DNA of 64,000 nucleotides from Petrolisthes cinctipes (GCA_033782935.1 JAWQEG010000710.1:5456001-5520000), one strand, 5' to 3'. Positions 9,590 to 22,977 are shown, numbered from the stretch's first letter. Notes: generated by a model from the letters alone, not told the origin. Program-made: numbers and translations.

Positions 9590-12500
9590 TGTACATGCCT
9601 ACTCCGTGTTAGAGTATTTTCAAAATACATGCTCAAAACATACTGAAAATCGATCTTTTAGGTGCACAAAAGTCGATATGTGCATGCATCTTCAGTACCC
9701 GTTTATATCTCAAATTCAGGCTCAAAACACCCGGAAATTCAATATTTTGGGGTCCCAGAAGCAATCTGTACATGCCTACTCACTGTTAGAGTATTTTCAA
9801 AATACAGGCCCAAAACATGCTGAAAATCGATATTTTAGATGCCCAAAGTCAATATGTGCATGTATCTTCTGTACCCGTTTATATCTCAAATTCAGGCTCA
9901 AAACACCCGAAAATTCAATATTTTGGGGTCCCAGAAGCAATCTGTACATGCCTACACAGTGCTAGAATATTTTCAAAATATAGGCTAAAAACATGCTAAA
10001 AATCGACATTTTAGGTGCCAAAAAATCGATATCTCAAATTCAGTCCCAAAACACCCGAAAATTCGATATTTAGAGGTCCCAGAAGGTATCTGTACATGCC
10101 TACTCCGTGTTAGAGTATTTTCAAAAATACAGGCCAAAAACATACTGAAAATCGATCTTTTAGGTGCCCAAAAGTCGATATGTGCATGCATCTTCTGTAC
10201 CCGTTTATATCTCAAATTCTGGCCCTAAACACCCGAAAATTCGATATTTTGGGGTCCCAGAAGCGATCTGTACATGCCTACTCCGTGTTAGAGTATTTTC
10301 AAAATTCAGGCCCAAAACATGCTGAAAATCGATGTTTTTGGTGCCCAAAGTCAATATCTGCATGTATCTTCTGTACCCGTTTTTATCTCAAATTCAGGCT
10401 CAAAACACCCGAAAATTCAATATTTTGGGGTCCCAGAAGCAATCTGTACAGTGCTAGAATATTTTCAAAATATAGGCTAAAAACATGCTAAAAATCGACA
10501 TTTTAGGTGCCAAAAAGTCGATATCTCAAATTCAGTCCCAAAACACCCGAAAATTCGATATTTAGGGGTCCCAGAAGCGATCTGTACATGCCTACTCCGT
10601 GTTAGAGTATTTTCAAAATACATGCTCAAAACATACTGAAAATCGATCTTTTAGGTGCACAAAAGTCGATATGTGCATGCATCTTCAGTACCCGTTTATA
10701 TCTCAAATTCAGGCTCAAAACACCCGAAAATTCAATATTTTGGGGTCCCAGAAGCAATCTGTACATGCCTACTCAGTGTTAGAGTATTTTCAAAATACAG
10801 GCCCAAAACATGCTGAAAATCGATATTTTAGATGCCCAAAGTCAATATGTGCATGTATCTTCTGTACCCGTTTATATCTCAAATTCAGGCTCAAAACACC
10901 CGAAAATTCAATATTTTGGGGTCCCAGAAGCAATCTGTACATGCCTACACAGTGCTAGAATATTTTCAAAATATAGGCTAAAAACATGCTAAAAATCGAC
11001 ATTTTAGGTGCCAAAAAATCGATATCTCAAATTCAGTCCCAAAACACCCGAAAATTCGATATTTAGAGGTCCCAGAAGGTATCTGTACATGCCTACTCCG
11101 TGTTAGAGTATTTTCAAAATACAGGCCAAAAACATACTGAAAATCGATCTTTTAGGTGCCCAAAAGTCGATATGTGCATGCATCTTCTGTACCCGTTTAT
11201 ATCTCAAATTCTGGCCCTAAACACCCGAAAATTCGATATTTTGGGGTCCCAGAAGCGATCTGTACATGCCTACTCCGTGTTAGAGTATTTTCAAAATTCA
11301 GGCCCAAAACATGCTGAAAATCGATGTTTTTGGTGCCCAAAGTCAATATGTGCATGCATCTTCTGTACCCGTTTTTATCTCAAATTCAGGCTCAAAACAC
11401 CCGAAAATTCAATATTTTGGGGTCCCAGAAGCAATCTGTACAGTGCTAGAATATTTTCAAAATATAGGCTAAAAACATGCTAAAAATCGATCTTTTAGGT
11501 GCCAAAAAGTCGATATCTCAAATTCAGTCCCAAAACACCCGAAAATTCGATATTTAGGGGTCCCAGAAGCGATCTGTACATGCCTACTCCGTGTTAGAGT
11601 ATTTTCAAAAGACATGCTCAAAACATAATGAAAATCGATCTTTTAGGTGCACAAAAAGTCGATATGTGCATGCATCTTCAGTACCCGTTTATATCTCAAA
11701 TTCAGGCTCAAAACACCCGAAAATTCAATATTTTGGGGTCCCAGATGCAATCTGTACATGCCTACTCAGTGTTAGAGTATTTTCAAAATACAGGCCCAAA
11801 ACATGCTGAAAATCGATGTTTTTGGTGCCCAAAGTCAATATCTGCATGTATCTTCTGTACCCGTTTTTATCTCAAATTCAGGCTCAAAACACCCGAAAAT
11901 TCAATATTTTGGGGTCCCAGAAGCAATCTGTACAGTGCTAGAATATTTTCAAAATATAGGCTAAAAACATGCTAAAAATCGATCTTTTAGGTGCCAAAAA
12001 GTCGATATCTCAAATTCAGTCCCAAAACACCCGAAAATTCGATATTTAGGGGTCCCAGAAGCGATCTGTACATGCCTACTCCGTGTTAGAGTATTTTCAA
12101 AAGACATGCTCAAAACATACTGAAAATCGATCTTTTAGGTGCACAAAAAGTCGATATGTGCATGCATCTTCAGTACCCGTTTATATCTCAAATTCAGGCT
12201 CAAAACACCCGAAAATTCAATATTTTGGGGTCCCAGATGCAATCTGTACATGCCTACTCAGTGTTAGAGTATTTTCAAAATACAGGCCCAAAACATGCTG
12301 AAAATCGATATTTTAGATGCCCAAAGTCAATATGTGCATGTATCTTCTGTACCCGTTTATATCTCAAATTCAGGCTCAAAACACCCGAAAATTCAATATT
12401 TTGGGGTCCCAGAAGCAATCTGTACATGCCTACACAGTGCTAGAATATTTTCAAAATATAGGCTAAAAACATGCTAAAAATCGACATTTTAGGTGCCAAA

Positions 12501-13560
12501 AAATCGATATCTCAAATTCAGTCCCAAAACACCCGAAAATTCGATATTTAGAGGTCCCAGAAGGTATCTGTACATGCCTACTCCGTGTTAGAGTATTTTC
12601 AAAATACAGGCCAAAAACATACTGAAAATCGATCTTTTAGGTGCACAAAAGTCGATATGTGCATGCATCTTCTGTACCCGTTTATATCTCAAATTCTGGC
12701 CCTAAACACCCGAAAATTCGATATTTTGGGGTCCCAGAAGCGATCTGTACATGCCTACTCCGTGTTAGAGTATTTTCAAAATTCAGGCCCAAAACATGCT
12801 GAAAATCGATGTTTTTGGTGCCCAAAGTCAATATGTGCATGTATCTTCTGTACCCGTTTATATCTCATATTCAGGCTCAAAACACCCGAAAATTCAATAT
12901 TTTGGGGTCCCAGAAGCAATCTGTACAGTGCTAGAATATTTTCAAAATATAGGCTAAAAACATGCTAAAAATCGACATTTTAGGTGCCAAAAAGTCGATA
13001 TCTCAAATTCAGTCCCAAAACACCCGAAAATTCGATATTTAGGGGTCCCAGAAGCGATCTGTACATGCCTACTCCGTGTTAGAGTATTTTCAAAATACAT
13101 GCTCAAAACATACTGAAAATCGATCTTTTAGGTGCACAAAAGTCGATATGTGCATGCATCTTCAGTACCCGTTTATATCTCAAATTCAGGCTCAAAACAC
13201 CCGAAAATTCAATATTTTGGGGTCCCAGAAGCAATCTGTACATGCCTACTCAGTGTTAGAGTATTTTCAAAATACAGGCCCAAAACATGCTGAAAATCGA
13301 TATTTTAGATGCCCAAAGTCAATATGTGCATGTATCTTCTGTACCCGTTTATATCTCAAATTCAGGCTCAAAACACCCGAAAATTCAATATTTTGGGGTC
13401 CCAGAAGCAATCTGTACATGCCTACACAGTGCTAGAATATTTTCAAAATATAGGCTAAAAACATGCTAAAAATCGACATTTTAGGTGCCAAAAAATCGAT
13501 ATCTCAAATTCAGTCCCAAAACACCCGAAAATTCGATATTTAGAGGTCCCAGAAGGTATC

Positions 13561-13875
13561 TGTACATGCCTACTCCGTGTTAGAGTATTTTCAAAATACA
13601 GGCCAAAAACATACTGAAAATCGATCTTTTAGGTGCCCAAAAGTCGATATGTGCATGCATCTTCTGTACCCGTTTTTATCTCAAATTCAGGCTCAAAACA
13701 CCCGAAAATTCAATATTTTGGGGTCCCAGAAGCAATCTGTACAGTGCTAGAATATTTTCAAAATATAGGCTAAAAACATGCTAAAAATCGATCTTTTAGG
13801 TGCCAAAAAGTCGATATCTCAAATTCAGTCCCAAAACACCCGAAAATTCGATATTTAGGGGTCCCAGAAGCGATC
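13561..13875 (+). repeat. Dimer, A/B hybrid plus Cs, 315 bp
   Basis: The hybrid monomer (13561-13737) starts as A and ends as B, with the switch near acccgtttttatctc, and Cs (13738-13875) follows. One monomer has been lost by an A-to-B exchange. The A/B hybrid at 8636 has the same form, so the two may share a history. Confidence 0.87.
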
Positions 13876-16800
13876 TGTACATGCCTACTCCGTGTTAGAG
13901 TATTTTCAAAAGACATGCTCAAAACATACTGAAAATCGATCTTTTAGGTGCACAAAAAGTCGATATGTGCATGCATCTTCAGTACCCGTTTATATCTCAA
14001 ATTCAGGCTCAAAACACCCGAAAATTCAATATTTTGGGGTCCCAGATGCAATCTGTACATGCCTACTCAGTGTTAGAGTATTTTCAAAATACAGGCCCAA
14101 AACATGCTGAAAATCGATATTTTAGATGCCCAAAGTCAATATGTGCATGTATCTTCTGTACCCGTTTATATCTCAAATTCAGGCTCAAAACACCCGAAAA
14201 TTCAATATTTTGGGGTCCCAGAAGCAATCTGTACAGTGCTAGAATATTTTCAAAATATAGGCTAAAAACATGCTAAAAATCGATCTTTTAGGTGCCAAAA
14301 AGTCGATATCTCAAATTCAGTCCCAAAACACCCGAAAATTCGATATTTAGGGGTCCCAGAAGCGATTTGTACATGCCTACTCCGTGTTAGAGTATTTTCA
14401 AAATACATGCTCAAAACATACTGAAAATCGATCTTTTAGGTGCACAAAAGTCGATATGTGCATGCATCTTCAATACCCGTTTATATCTCAAATTCAGGCT
14501 CAAAACACCCGAAAATTCAATATTTTGGGGTCCCAGAAGCAATCTGTACATGCCTACTCAGTGTTAGAGTATTTTCAAAATACAGGCCCAAAACATGCTG
14601 AAAATCGATATTTTAGATGCCCAAAGTCAATATGTGCATGTATCTTCTGTACCCGTTTATATCTCAAATTCAGCCTTAAAACACCCGAAAATTCAATATT
14701 TTGGGGTCCCAGAAGCAATCTGTACATGCCTACTCAGTGCTAGAATATTTTCAAAATATAGGCTAAAAACATGCTAAAAATCGATCTTTTAGGTGCCAAA
14801 AAGTCGATATCTCAAATTCAGTCCCAAAACACCCGAAAATTCGATATTTAGGGGTCCCAGAAGCGATCTGTACATGCCTACTCCGTGTTAGAGTATTTTC
14901 AAAATACATGCTCAAAACATACTGAAAATCGATCTTTTAGGTGCACAAAAGTCGATATGTGCATGCATCTTCAGTACCCGTTTATATCTCAAATTCAGGC
15001 TCAAAACACCCGAAAATTCAATATTTTGGGGTCCCAGAAACAATCTGTACATGCCTACTCAGTGTTAGAGTATTTTCAAAATACAGGCCCAAAACATGCT
15101 GAAAATCGATATTTTATATGCCCAAAGTCAATCTGTGCATGTATCTTCTGAACCCGTTTATATCTCAAATACAGGCCCAAAACATGCTGAAAATCGATAT
15201 TTTAGATGCCCAAAGTCAATATGTGCATGTATCTTCTGTACCCGTTTATATCTCAAATTCAGGCTCAAAACACCCGAAAATTCAATATTTTGGGGTCCCA
15301 GAAGCAATCTGTACAGTGCTAGAATATTTTCAAAATATAGGCTAAAAACATGCTAAAAATCGATCTTTTAGGTGCCAAAAAGTCGATATCTCAAATTCAG
15401 TCCCAAAACACCCGAAAATTCGATATTTAGGGGTCCCAGAAGCGATCTGTACATGCCTACTCCGTGTTAGAGTATATTCAAAATACATGCTCAAAACATA
15501 CTGAAAATCGATCTTTTAGGTGCACAAAAGTCGATATGTGCATGCATCTTCTGTACCCGTTTATATCTCAAATTCTGGCCCTAAACACCCGAAAATTCGA
15601 TATTTTGGGGTCCCAGAAGCGATCTGTACATGCCTACTCCGTGTTAGAGTATTTTCAAAATTCAGGCCCAAAACATGCTGAAAATCGATGTTTTTGGTGC
15701 CCAAAGTCAATATGTGCATGTATCTTCTGTACACGTTTATATCTCAAATTCAGGCTCAAAACACCCGAAAATTCAATATTTTGGGGTCCCAGAAGCAATC
15801 TGTACAGTGCTAGAATATTTTCAAAATATAGGCTAAAAACATGCTAAAAATCGACATTTTAGGTGCCAAAAAGTCGATATCTCAAATTCAGTCCCAAAAC
15901 ACCCGAAAATTCGATATTTAGGGGTCCCATAAGCGATCTGTACATGCCTACTCCGTGTTAGAGTATTTTCAAAATACATGCTCAAAACATACTGAAAATC
16001 GATCTTTTAGGTGCACAAAAGTCGATATGTGCATGCATCTTCAGTACCCGTTTATATCTCAAATTCAGGCTCAAAACACCCGAAAATTCAATATTTTGGG
16101 GTCCCAGAAGCAATCTGTACATGCCTACTCAGTGTTAGAGTATTTTCAAAATACAGGCCCAAAACATGCTGAAAATCGATATTTTAGATGCCCAAAGTCA
16201 ATATGTGCATGTATCTTCTGTACCCGTTTATATCTCAAATTCAGGCTCAAAACACCCGAAAATTCAATATTTTGGGGTCCCAGAAGCAATCTGTACATGC
16301 CTACACAGTGCTAGAATATTTTCAAAATATAGGCTAAAAACATGCTAAAAATCGACATTTTAGGTGCCAAAAAATCGATATCTCAAATTCAGTCCCAAAA
16401 CACCCGAAAATTCGATATTTAGAGGTCCCAGAAGGTATCTGTACATTCCTACTCCGTGTTAGAGTATTTTCAAAATACAGGCCAAAAACATACTGAAAAT
16501 CGATCTTTTAGGTGCCCAAAAGTCGATATGTGCATGCATCTTCTGTACCCGTTTATATCTCAAATTCTGGCCCTAAACACCCGAAAATTCGATATTTTGG
16601 GGTCCCAGAAGCGATCTGTACATGCCTACTCCGTGTTAGAGTATTTTCAAAATTCAGGCCCAAAACATGCTGAAAATCGATGTTTTTGGTGCCCAAAGTC
16701 AATATGTGCATGCATCTTCTGTACCCGTTTTTATCTCAAATTCAGGCTCAAAACACCCGAAAATTCAATATTTTGGGGTCCCAGAAGCAATCTGTACAGT

Positions 16801-16930
16801 GCTAGAATATTTTCAAAATATAGGCTAAAAACATGCTAAAAATCGATCTTTTAGGTGCCAAAAAGTCGATATCTAAAATTCAGTCCCAAAACACCCGAAA
16901 ATTCGATATTTAGGGGTCCCAGAAGCGATC
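13876..16930 (+). repeat. Duplicated segment, copy 1, 3055 bp
   Basis: Unit lengths are 492, 501, 579, 491, 501 and 491. It recurs from 16931 with shared markers: gcgatttgtac and cttcaatacccg near 14364/14470 and 17419/17525, and the 579-bp unit at 14869 and 18915. It overlaps the end of super-repeat copy 3, so duplication events of different size are nested. Confidence 0.82.
14869..15447 (+). repeat. 579-bp unit with an extra 88-bp half-monomer
   Basis: The order is A' (14869-15045), an enlarged B' of 264 bp (15046-15309) and Cs (15310-15447). The enlarged monomer holds three 88-bp modules: 15046-15133, a hybrid at 15134-15221 and 15222-15309. In the hybrid, tctcaaat from a second half joins acaggcccaaaac from a first half near 15170. 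This shows exchange in the 88-bp register. The copy also has tattttatatgcc and cttctgaaccc. Confidence 0.9.
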
Positions 16931-17922
16931 TGTACATGCCTACTACGTGTTAGAGTATTTTCAAAAGACATGCTCAAAACATACTGAAAATCGATCTTTT
17001 AGGTGCACAAAAAGTCGATATGTGCATGCATCTTCAGTACCCGTTTATATCTCAAATTCAGGCTCAAAACACCCGAAAATTCAATATTTTGGGGTCCCAG
17101 ATGCAATCTGTACATGCCTACTCAGTGTTAGAGTATTTTCAAAATACAGGCCCAAAACATGCTGAAAATCGATATTTTAGATGCCCAAAGTCAATATGTG
17201 CATGTATCTTCTGTACCCGTTTATATCTCAAATTCAGGCTCAAAACACCCGAAAATTCAATATTTTGGGGTCCCAGAAGCAATCTGTACAGTGCTAGAAT
17301 ATTTTCAAAATATAGGCTAAAAACATGCTAAAAATCGATCTTTTAGGTGCCAAAAAGTCGATATCTCAAATTCAGTCCCAAAACACCCGAAAATTCGATA
17401 TTTAGGGGTCCCAGAAGCGATTTGTACATGCCTACTCCGTGTTAGAGTATTTTCAAAATACATGCTCAAAACATACTGAAAATCGATCTTTTAGGTGCAC
17501 AAAAGTCGATATGTGCATGCATCTTCAATACCCGTTTATATCTCAAATTCAGGCTCAAAACACCCGAAAATTCAATATTTTGGGGTCCCAGAAGCAATCT
17601 GTACATGCCTACTCAGTGTTAGAGTATTTTCAAAATACAGGCCCAAAACATGCTGAAAATCGATATTTTAGATGCCCAAAGTCAATATGTGCATGTATCT
17701 TCTGTACCCGTTTATATCTCAAATTCAGGCTCAAAACACCCGAAAATTCAATATTTTTGGGTCCCAGAAGCAATCTGTACATGCCTACACAGTGCTAGAA
17801 TATTTTCAAAATAGAGGCTAAAAACATGCTAAAAATCGACATTTTAGATGCCAAAAATCGATATCTCAAATTCAGTCCCAAAACACCCGAAAATTCGATA
17901 TTTAGAGGTCCCAGAAGGTATC

Positions 17923-18914
17923 TGTACATGCCTACTCCGTGTTAGAGTATTTTCAAAATACAGGCCAAAAACATACTGAAAATCGATCTTTTAGGTGCCC
18001 AAAAGTCGATATGTGCATGCATCTTCTGTACCCGTTTATATCTCAAATTCTGGCCCTAAACACCCGAAAATTCGTTATTTTGGGGTCCCAGAAGCGATCT
18101 GTACATGCCTACTCCGTGTTAGAGTATTTTCAAAATTCAGGCCCAAAACATGCTGAAAATCGATATTTTTGGTGCCCAAAGTCAATATGTGCATGTATCT
18201 TCTGTACCCGTTTATATCTCAAATTCAGGCTCAAAACACCCGAAAATTCAATATTTTGGGGTCCCAGAAGCAATCTGTACAGTGCTAGAATATTTTCAAA
18301 AAATAGGCTAAAAACATGCTAAAAATCGATCTTTTAGGTGCCAAAAAGTTGATATCTCAAATTCAGTCCCAAAACACCCGAAAATTCGATATTTAGGGGT
18401 CCCAGAAGCGATCTGTACATGCCTACTCCGTGTTAGAGTATTTTAAAAATACATGCTCAAAACATACTGAAAATCGATCTTTTAGGTGCACAAAACTCGA
18501 TATGTACATGCATCTTCAGTACCCGTTTATATCTCAAATTCAGGCTCAAAACACCCGAAAATTCAATATTTTGGGGTCCCAGAAGCAATCTGTACATGCC
18601 TACTCAGTGTTATAGTATTTTCAAAATACAGGCCCAAAACATGCTGAAAATCGATATTTTAGATGCCCAAAGTCAATATGTGCATGTATCTTCTGTACCC
18701 GTTTATATCTCAAATTCAGGCTCAAAACACCCGAAAATTCAATATTTTGGGGTCCCAGAAGCAATCTGTACATGCCTACTCAGTGCTAGAATATTTTCAA
18801 AATATAGGCTAAAAACATGCTAAAAATCGATCTTTTAGGTGCCAAAAAGTCGATATCTCAAATTCAGTCCCAAAACACCCGAAAATTCGATATTTAGGGG
18901 TCCCAGAAGCGATC
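17923..18914 (+). repeat. Extra 992-bp hexamer in copy 2
   Basis: A 491-bp trimer (17923-18413) and a 501-bp trimer (18414-18914) sit here with no partner in copy 1. Private variants include cgttattttgggg, ttttaaaaatacatgc, aaaactcgatatgtac and gtgttatagtatt. One whole HOR length was gained here or lost from copy 1. Confidence 0.8.
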
Positions 18915-19493
18915 TGTACATGCCTACTCCGTGTTAGAGTATTTTCAAAATACATGCTCAAAACATACTGAAAATCGATCTTTTAGGTGCACAAAAGTCG
19001 ATATGTGCATGCATCTTCAGTACCCGTTTATATCTCAAATTCAGGCTCAAAACACCCGAAAATTCAATATTTTGGGGTCCCAGAAACAATCTGTACATGC
19101 CTACTCAGTGTTAGAGTATTTTCAAAATACAGGCCCAAAACATGCTGAAAATCGATATTTTATATGCCCAAAGTCAATCTGTGCATGTATCTTCTGAACC
19201 CGTTTATATCTCAAATACAGGCCCAAAACATGCTGAAAATCGATATTTTAGATGCCCAAAGTCAATATGTGCATGTATCTTCTGTACCCGTTTATATCTC
19301 AAATTCAGGCTCAAAACACCCGAAAATTCAATATTTTGGGGTCCCAGAAGCAATCTGTACAGTGCTAGAATATTTTCAAAATATAGGCTAAAAACATGCT
19401 AAAAATCGATCTTTTAGGTGCCAAAAAGTCGATATCTCAAATTCAGTCCCAAAACACCCGAAAATTCGATATTTAGGGGTCCCAGAAGCGATC
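18915..19493 (+). repeat. Second 579-bp unit with an extra 88-bp half-monomer
   Basis: This matches 14869-15447 at an offset of 4046 bp. It has the same 264-bp enlarged B' (19092-19355), the same hybrid junction tctcaaatacaggccc and the same private changes tattttatatgcc and cttctgaaccc. It was copied by segmental duplication and did not arise independently. Confidence 0.9.
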
Positions 19494-20485
19494 TGTACAT
19501 GCCTACTCCGTGTTAGAGTATATTCAAAATACATGCTCAAAACATACTGAAAATCGATCTTTTAGGTGCACAAAAGTCGATATGTGCATGCATCTTCAGT
19601 ACCCGTTTATATCTCAAATTCAGGCCCTAAACACCCGAAAATTCGATATTTTGGGGTCCCAGAAGCGATCTGTACATGCCTACTCCGTGTTAGAGTATTT
19701 TCAAAATTCAGGCCCAAAACATGCTGAAAATCGATATTTTTGGTGCCCAAAGTCAATATGTGCATATATCTTCTGTACCCGTTTATATCTCAAATTCAGG
19801 CTCAAAACACCCGAAAATTCAATATTTTCGGGTCCCAGAAGCAATCTGTACAGTGCTAGAATATTTTCAAAATATAGGCTAAAAACATGCTAAAAATCGA
19901 TCTTTCAGGTGCCAAAAAGTCGATATCTCAAATTCAGTCCCAAAACACCCGAAAATTCGATATTTAGGGGTCCCAGAAGCGATCTGTACATGCCTACTCC
20001 GTGTTAGAGTATTTTCAAAATACATGCTCAAAACATACTGAAAATCGATCTTTTAGGTGCACAAAAGTCGATATGTACATGCATCTTCAGTACCCGTTTA
20101 TATCTCAAATTCAGGCTCAAAACACCCGAAAATTCAATATTTTGGGGTCCCAGAAGCAATCTGTACATGCCTACTCAGTGTTAGAGTATTTTCAAAATAC
20201 AGGCCCAAAACATGCTGAAAATCGATATTTTAGATGCCCAAAGTCAATATGTGCATGTATCTTCTGTACCCGTTTATATCTCAAATTCAGGCTCAAAACA
20301 CCCGAAAATTCAATATTTTGGGGTCCCAGAAGCAATCTGTACATGCCTACACAGTGCTAGAATATTTTCAAAATATAGGCTAAAAACATGCTAAAAATCG
20401 ACATTTTAGGTGCTAAAAAATCGATATCTCAAATTCAGTCCCAAAACACCCGAAAATTCGATATTTAGATGTCCCAGAAGGTATC

Positions 20486-21663
20486 TGTACATGCCTACTC
20501 CGTGTTAGAGTATTTTCAAAATACAGGCCAAAAACATACTGAAAATCGATCTTTTAGGTGCCCAAAAGTCGATATGTGCATGCATCTTCAGTACCCGTTT
20601 ATATCTCAAATTCTGGCCCTAAACACCCGAAAATTCGATATTTTGGGGTCCCAGAAGCGATCTGTACATGCCTACTCCGTGTTAGAGTATTTTCAAAATT
20701 CAGTCCCAAAACATGCTGAAAATCGATATTTTTGGTGCCCAAAGTCAATATGTGCATGTATCTTCTGTACCCGTTTATATCTCAAATTCAGGCTCAAAAC
20801 ACCCGAAAATTCAATATTTTGGGGTCCCAGAAGCAATCTGTACATGCCTACTCAGTGCTAGAATATTTTCAAAATATAGGCTAAAAACATGCTAAAAATC
20901 GATCTTTTAGGTGCCAAAAAGTCAATATCTCAAATTCAGTCCCAAAACACCCGAAAATTCGATATTTAGGGGTCCCAGAAGTGATCTGTACATGCCTACT
21001 CCGTGTTAGAGTATTTTCAAAATACATGCTGAAAACATACTGAAAATCGATCTTTTAGGTGCACAAAAGTCGATATGTGCATGCATCTTCAGTACCCGTT
21101 TATATCTCAAATTCAGGCTCAAAACACCCGAAAATTCAATATTTTGGGGTCCCAGAAGCAATCTGTACATGCCTACTCAGTGTTAGAGTATTTTCAAAAT
21201 ACAGGCCCAAAACATGCTGAAAATCGATATTTTAGATGCCCAAAGTCAATATGTGCATGTATCTTCTGTACCCGTTTATATCTCAAATTCAGGCTCAAAA
21301 CACCCGAAAATTCAATATTTTGGGGTCCCAGAAGCAATCTGTACATGCCTACTCAGTGTTAGAGTATTTTCAAAATACAGGCCCAAAACATGCTGAAAAT
21401 CGATATTTTAGATGCCCAAAGTCAATATGTGCATGTATCTTCTTTACCCGTTTATATCTCAAATTCAGGCTCAAAACACCCGAAAATTCAATATTTTGGG
21501 GTCCCAGAAGCAATCTGTACATGCCTACACAGTGCTAGAATATTTTCAAAATATAGGCTAAAAACATGCTAAAAATCGACATTTTAGGTGCCAAAAAATC
21601 GATATCTCAAATTCAGTCCCAAAACACCCGAAAATTCGATATTTAGAGGTCCCAGAAGGTATC
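20486..21663 (+). repeat. 501-bp trimer and 677-bp tetramer
   Basis: The trimer (20486-20986) ends in Cm with aagtcaatatctc. The tetramer (20987-21663) is A'-B'-B'-Cl, with lengths 177+176+176+148. The second B' is an exact-register insertion of one monomer and carries cttctttaccc. Confidence 0.86.
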
Positions 21664-22977
21664 TGTACATGCCTACTCCGTGTTAGATTATTTTCAAAAT
21701 TCAGGACCAAAACATGCTGAAAATCGATATTTTTGGTGCCCAAAAGTCGATATGTGCATGCATCTTCAGTACCCGTTTATATCTCAAATTCAAGCTCAAA
21801 ACACCCGAAAATTCAATATTTTGGGGTCCCAGAAGCAATCTGTACATGCCTACTCAGTGTTAGAGTATTTTCAAAATACAGGACCAAAACATGCTGAAAA
21901 TCGATATTTTAGATGCCCAAAGTCAATATGTGCATGTATCTTCTGTACCCGTTTATATCTCAAATTCAGGCTCAAAACACCCGAAAATTCAATATTTTGG
22001 GGTCCCAGAAGCAATCTGTACAGTGCTAGAATATTTTCAAAATATAGGCTAAAAACATGCTAAAAATCGATCTTTTAGGTGCCAAAAAATCGATATCTCA
22101 AATTCAGTCCCAAAACACCCGAAAATTCGATATTTAGGGGTCCCAGAAGGTATCTGTACATGCCTACTCCGTGTTAGAGTATTTTCAAAATACATGCTCA
22201 AAACATACTGAAAATCGATCTTTTAGGTGCACAAAAGTCGATATGTGCATGCATCTTCAGTACCCGTTTATATCTCAAATTCTGGCTCAAAACACCCGAA
22301 AATTCAATATTTTGGGGTCCCAGAAGCAATCTGTACATGCCTACACAGTGCTAGAATATTTTCAAAATATAGGCTAAAAACATGCTAAAAATCGACATTT
22401 TAGGTGCCAAAAAATCGATATCTCAAATTCAGTCACAAAACACCCGAAAATTCGATATTTAGAGGTCCCAGAAGGTATCTGTACATGCCTACTCCGTGTT
22501 AGATTTTTTTCAAAATACAGGCCAAAAACATACTGAAAATCGATCTTTTAGGTGCCCAAAAGTCGATATGTGCATGCATCTTCTGTACCCGTTTATACCT
22601 CAAATTCTGGCCCTAAGCACCCGAAAATTCGATATTTAGGGGTCCCAGAAGCGATCTGTACATGCCTACTCCGTGTTAGAGTATTTTCAAAATACATGCT
22701 CAAAACATACTGAAAATCGATCTTTTAGGTGCACAAAAGTCGATATGTGCATGCATCTTTAGTACCCGTTTATATTTCAAATTCAGGCTCAAAACACCCG
22801 AAAATTCAATATTTTGGGGTCCCAGAAGCAATCTGTACATGCCTACACAGTGCTAGAATATTTTCAAAATATAGGCTAAAAACATGCTAAAAATCGACAT
22901 TTTAGGTGCCAAAAAATCGATATCTCAAATTCAGTCCCAAAACACCCGAAAATTCGATATTTAGAGGTCCCAGAAGG
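21664..22977 (+). repeat. Rearranged units with missing B monomers
   Basis: A trimer beginning with a B/A' hybrid (21664-22154) is followed by an A'-Cl dimer (22155-22479, 325 bp). Next come an A monomer ending like C (22480-22656, with gatatttagggg), A' (22657-22833) and a Cl (from 22834) that lacks 7 bp at its junction (agaaggacatgcc). B has been lost twice. The C-like end of the A monomer recurs at 56170-56346. Confidence 0.83.

Larger units (their letters stand above)
5658..10582 (+). repeat. Super-repeat copy 2, 4925 bp
   Basis: Unit lengths are 501, 491, 492, 502, 491, 501, 463, 491, 501 and 492. The first five match copy 1 at an offset of 4817 bp, and the first six match copy 3 at an offset of 4925 bp. 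The two copies part where copy 1 carries the 855-bp pentamer and this one an ordinary trimer plus the rearranged 463-bp unit at 8636. Confidence 0.85.
10583..15938 (+). repeat. Super-repeat copy 3, 5356 bp, changed in its right part
   Basis: Units from 10583 to 13560 (501, 491, 492, 502, 491, 501) repeat copy 2 in order at an offset of 4925 bp. The right part differs: a 315-bp dimer (13561), a 492-bp trimer (13876), a 501-bp trimer with Cm (14368), a 579-bp unit (14869) and a 491-bp trimer (15448). A fourth start of the same 501+491 pair follows at 15939. Confidence 0.82.
16931..20485 (+). repeat. Duplicated segment, copy 2, 3555 bp
   Basis: Unit lengths are 492, 500, 491, 501, 579, 491 and 501. 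It matches copy 1 at an offset of 3055 bp on the left and 4046 bp on the right. The change is explained by an extra 992-bp hexamer (17923-18914) and one missing base in the 500-bp unit. The second 579-bp unit here begins at 18915. Confidence 0.82.

Noticed and set aside
22155..22479. 325-bp unit as an inserted mobile element
   Set aside because: Its length equals A' (177) plus Cl (148) and both parts match the classes. It reflects loss of a B monomer, not an insertion.
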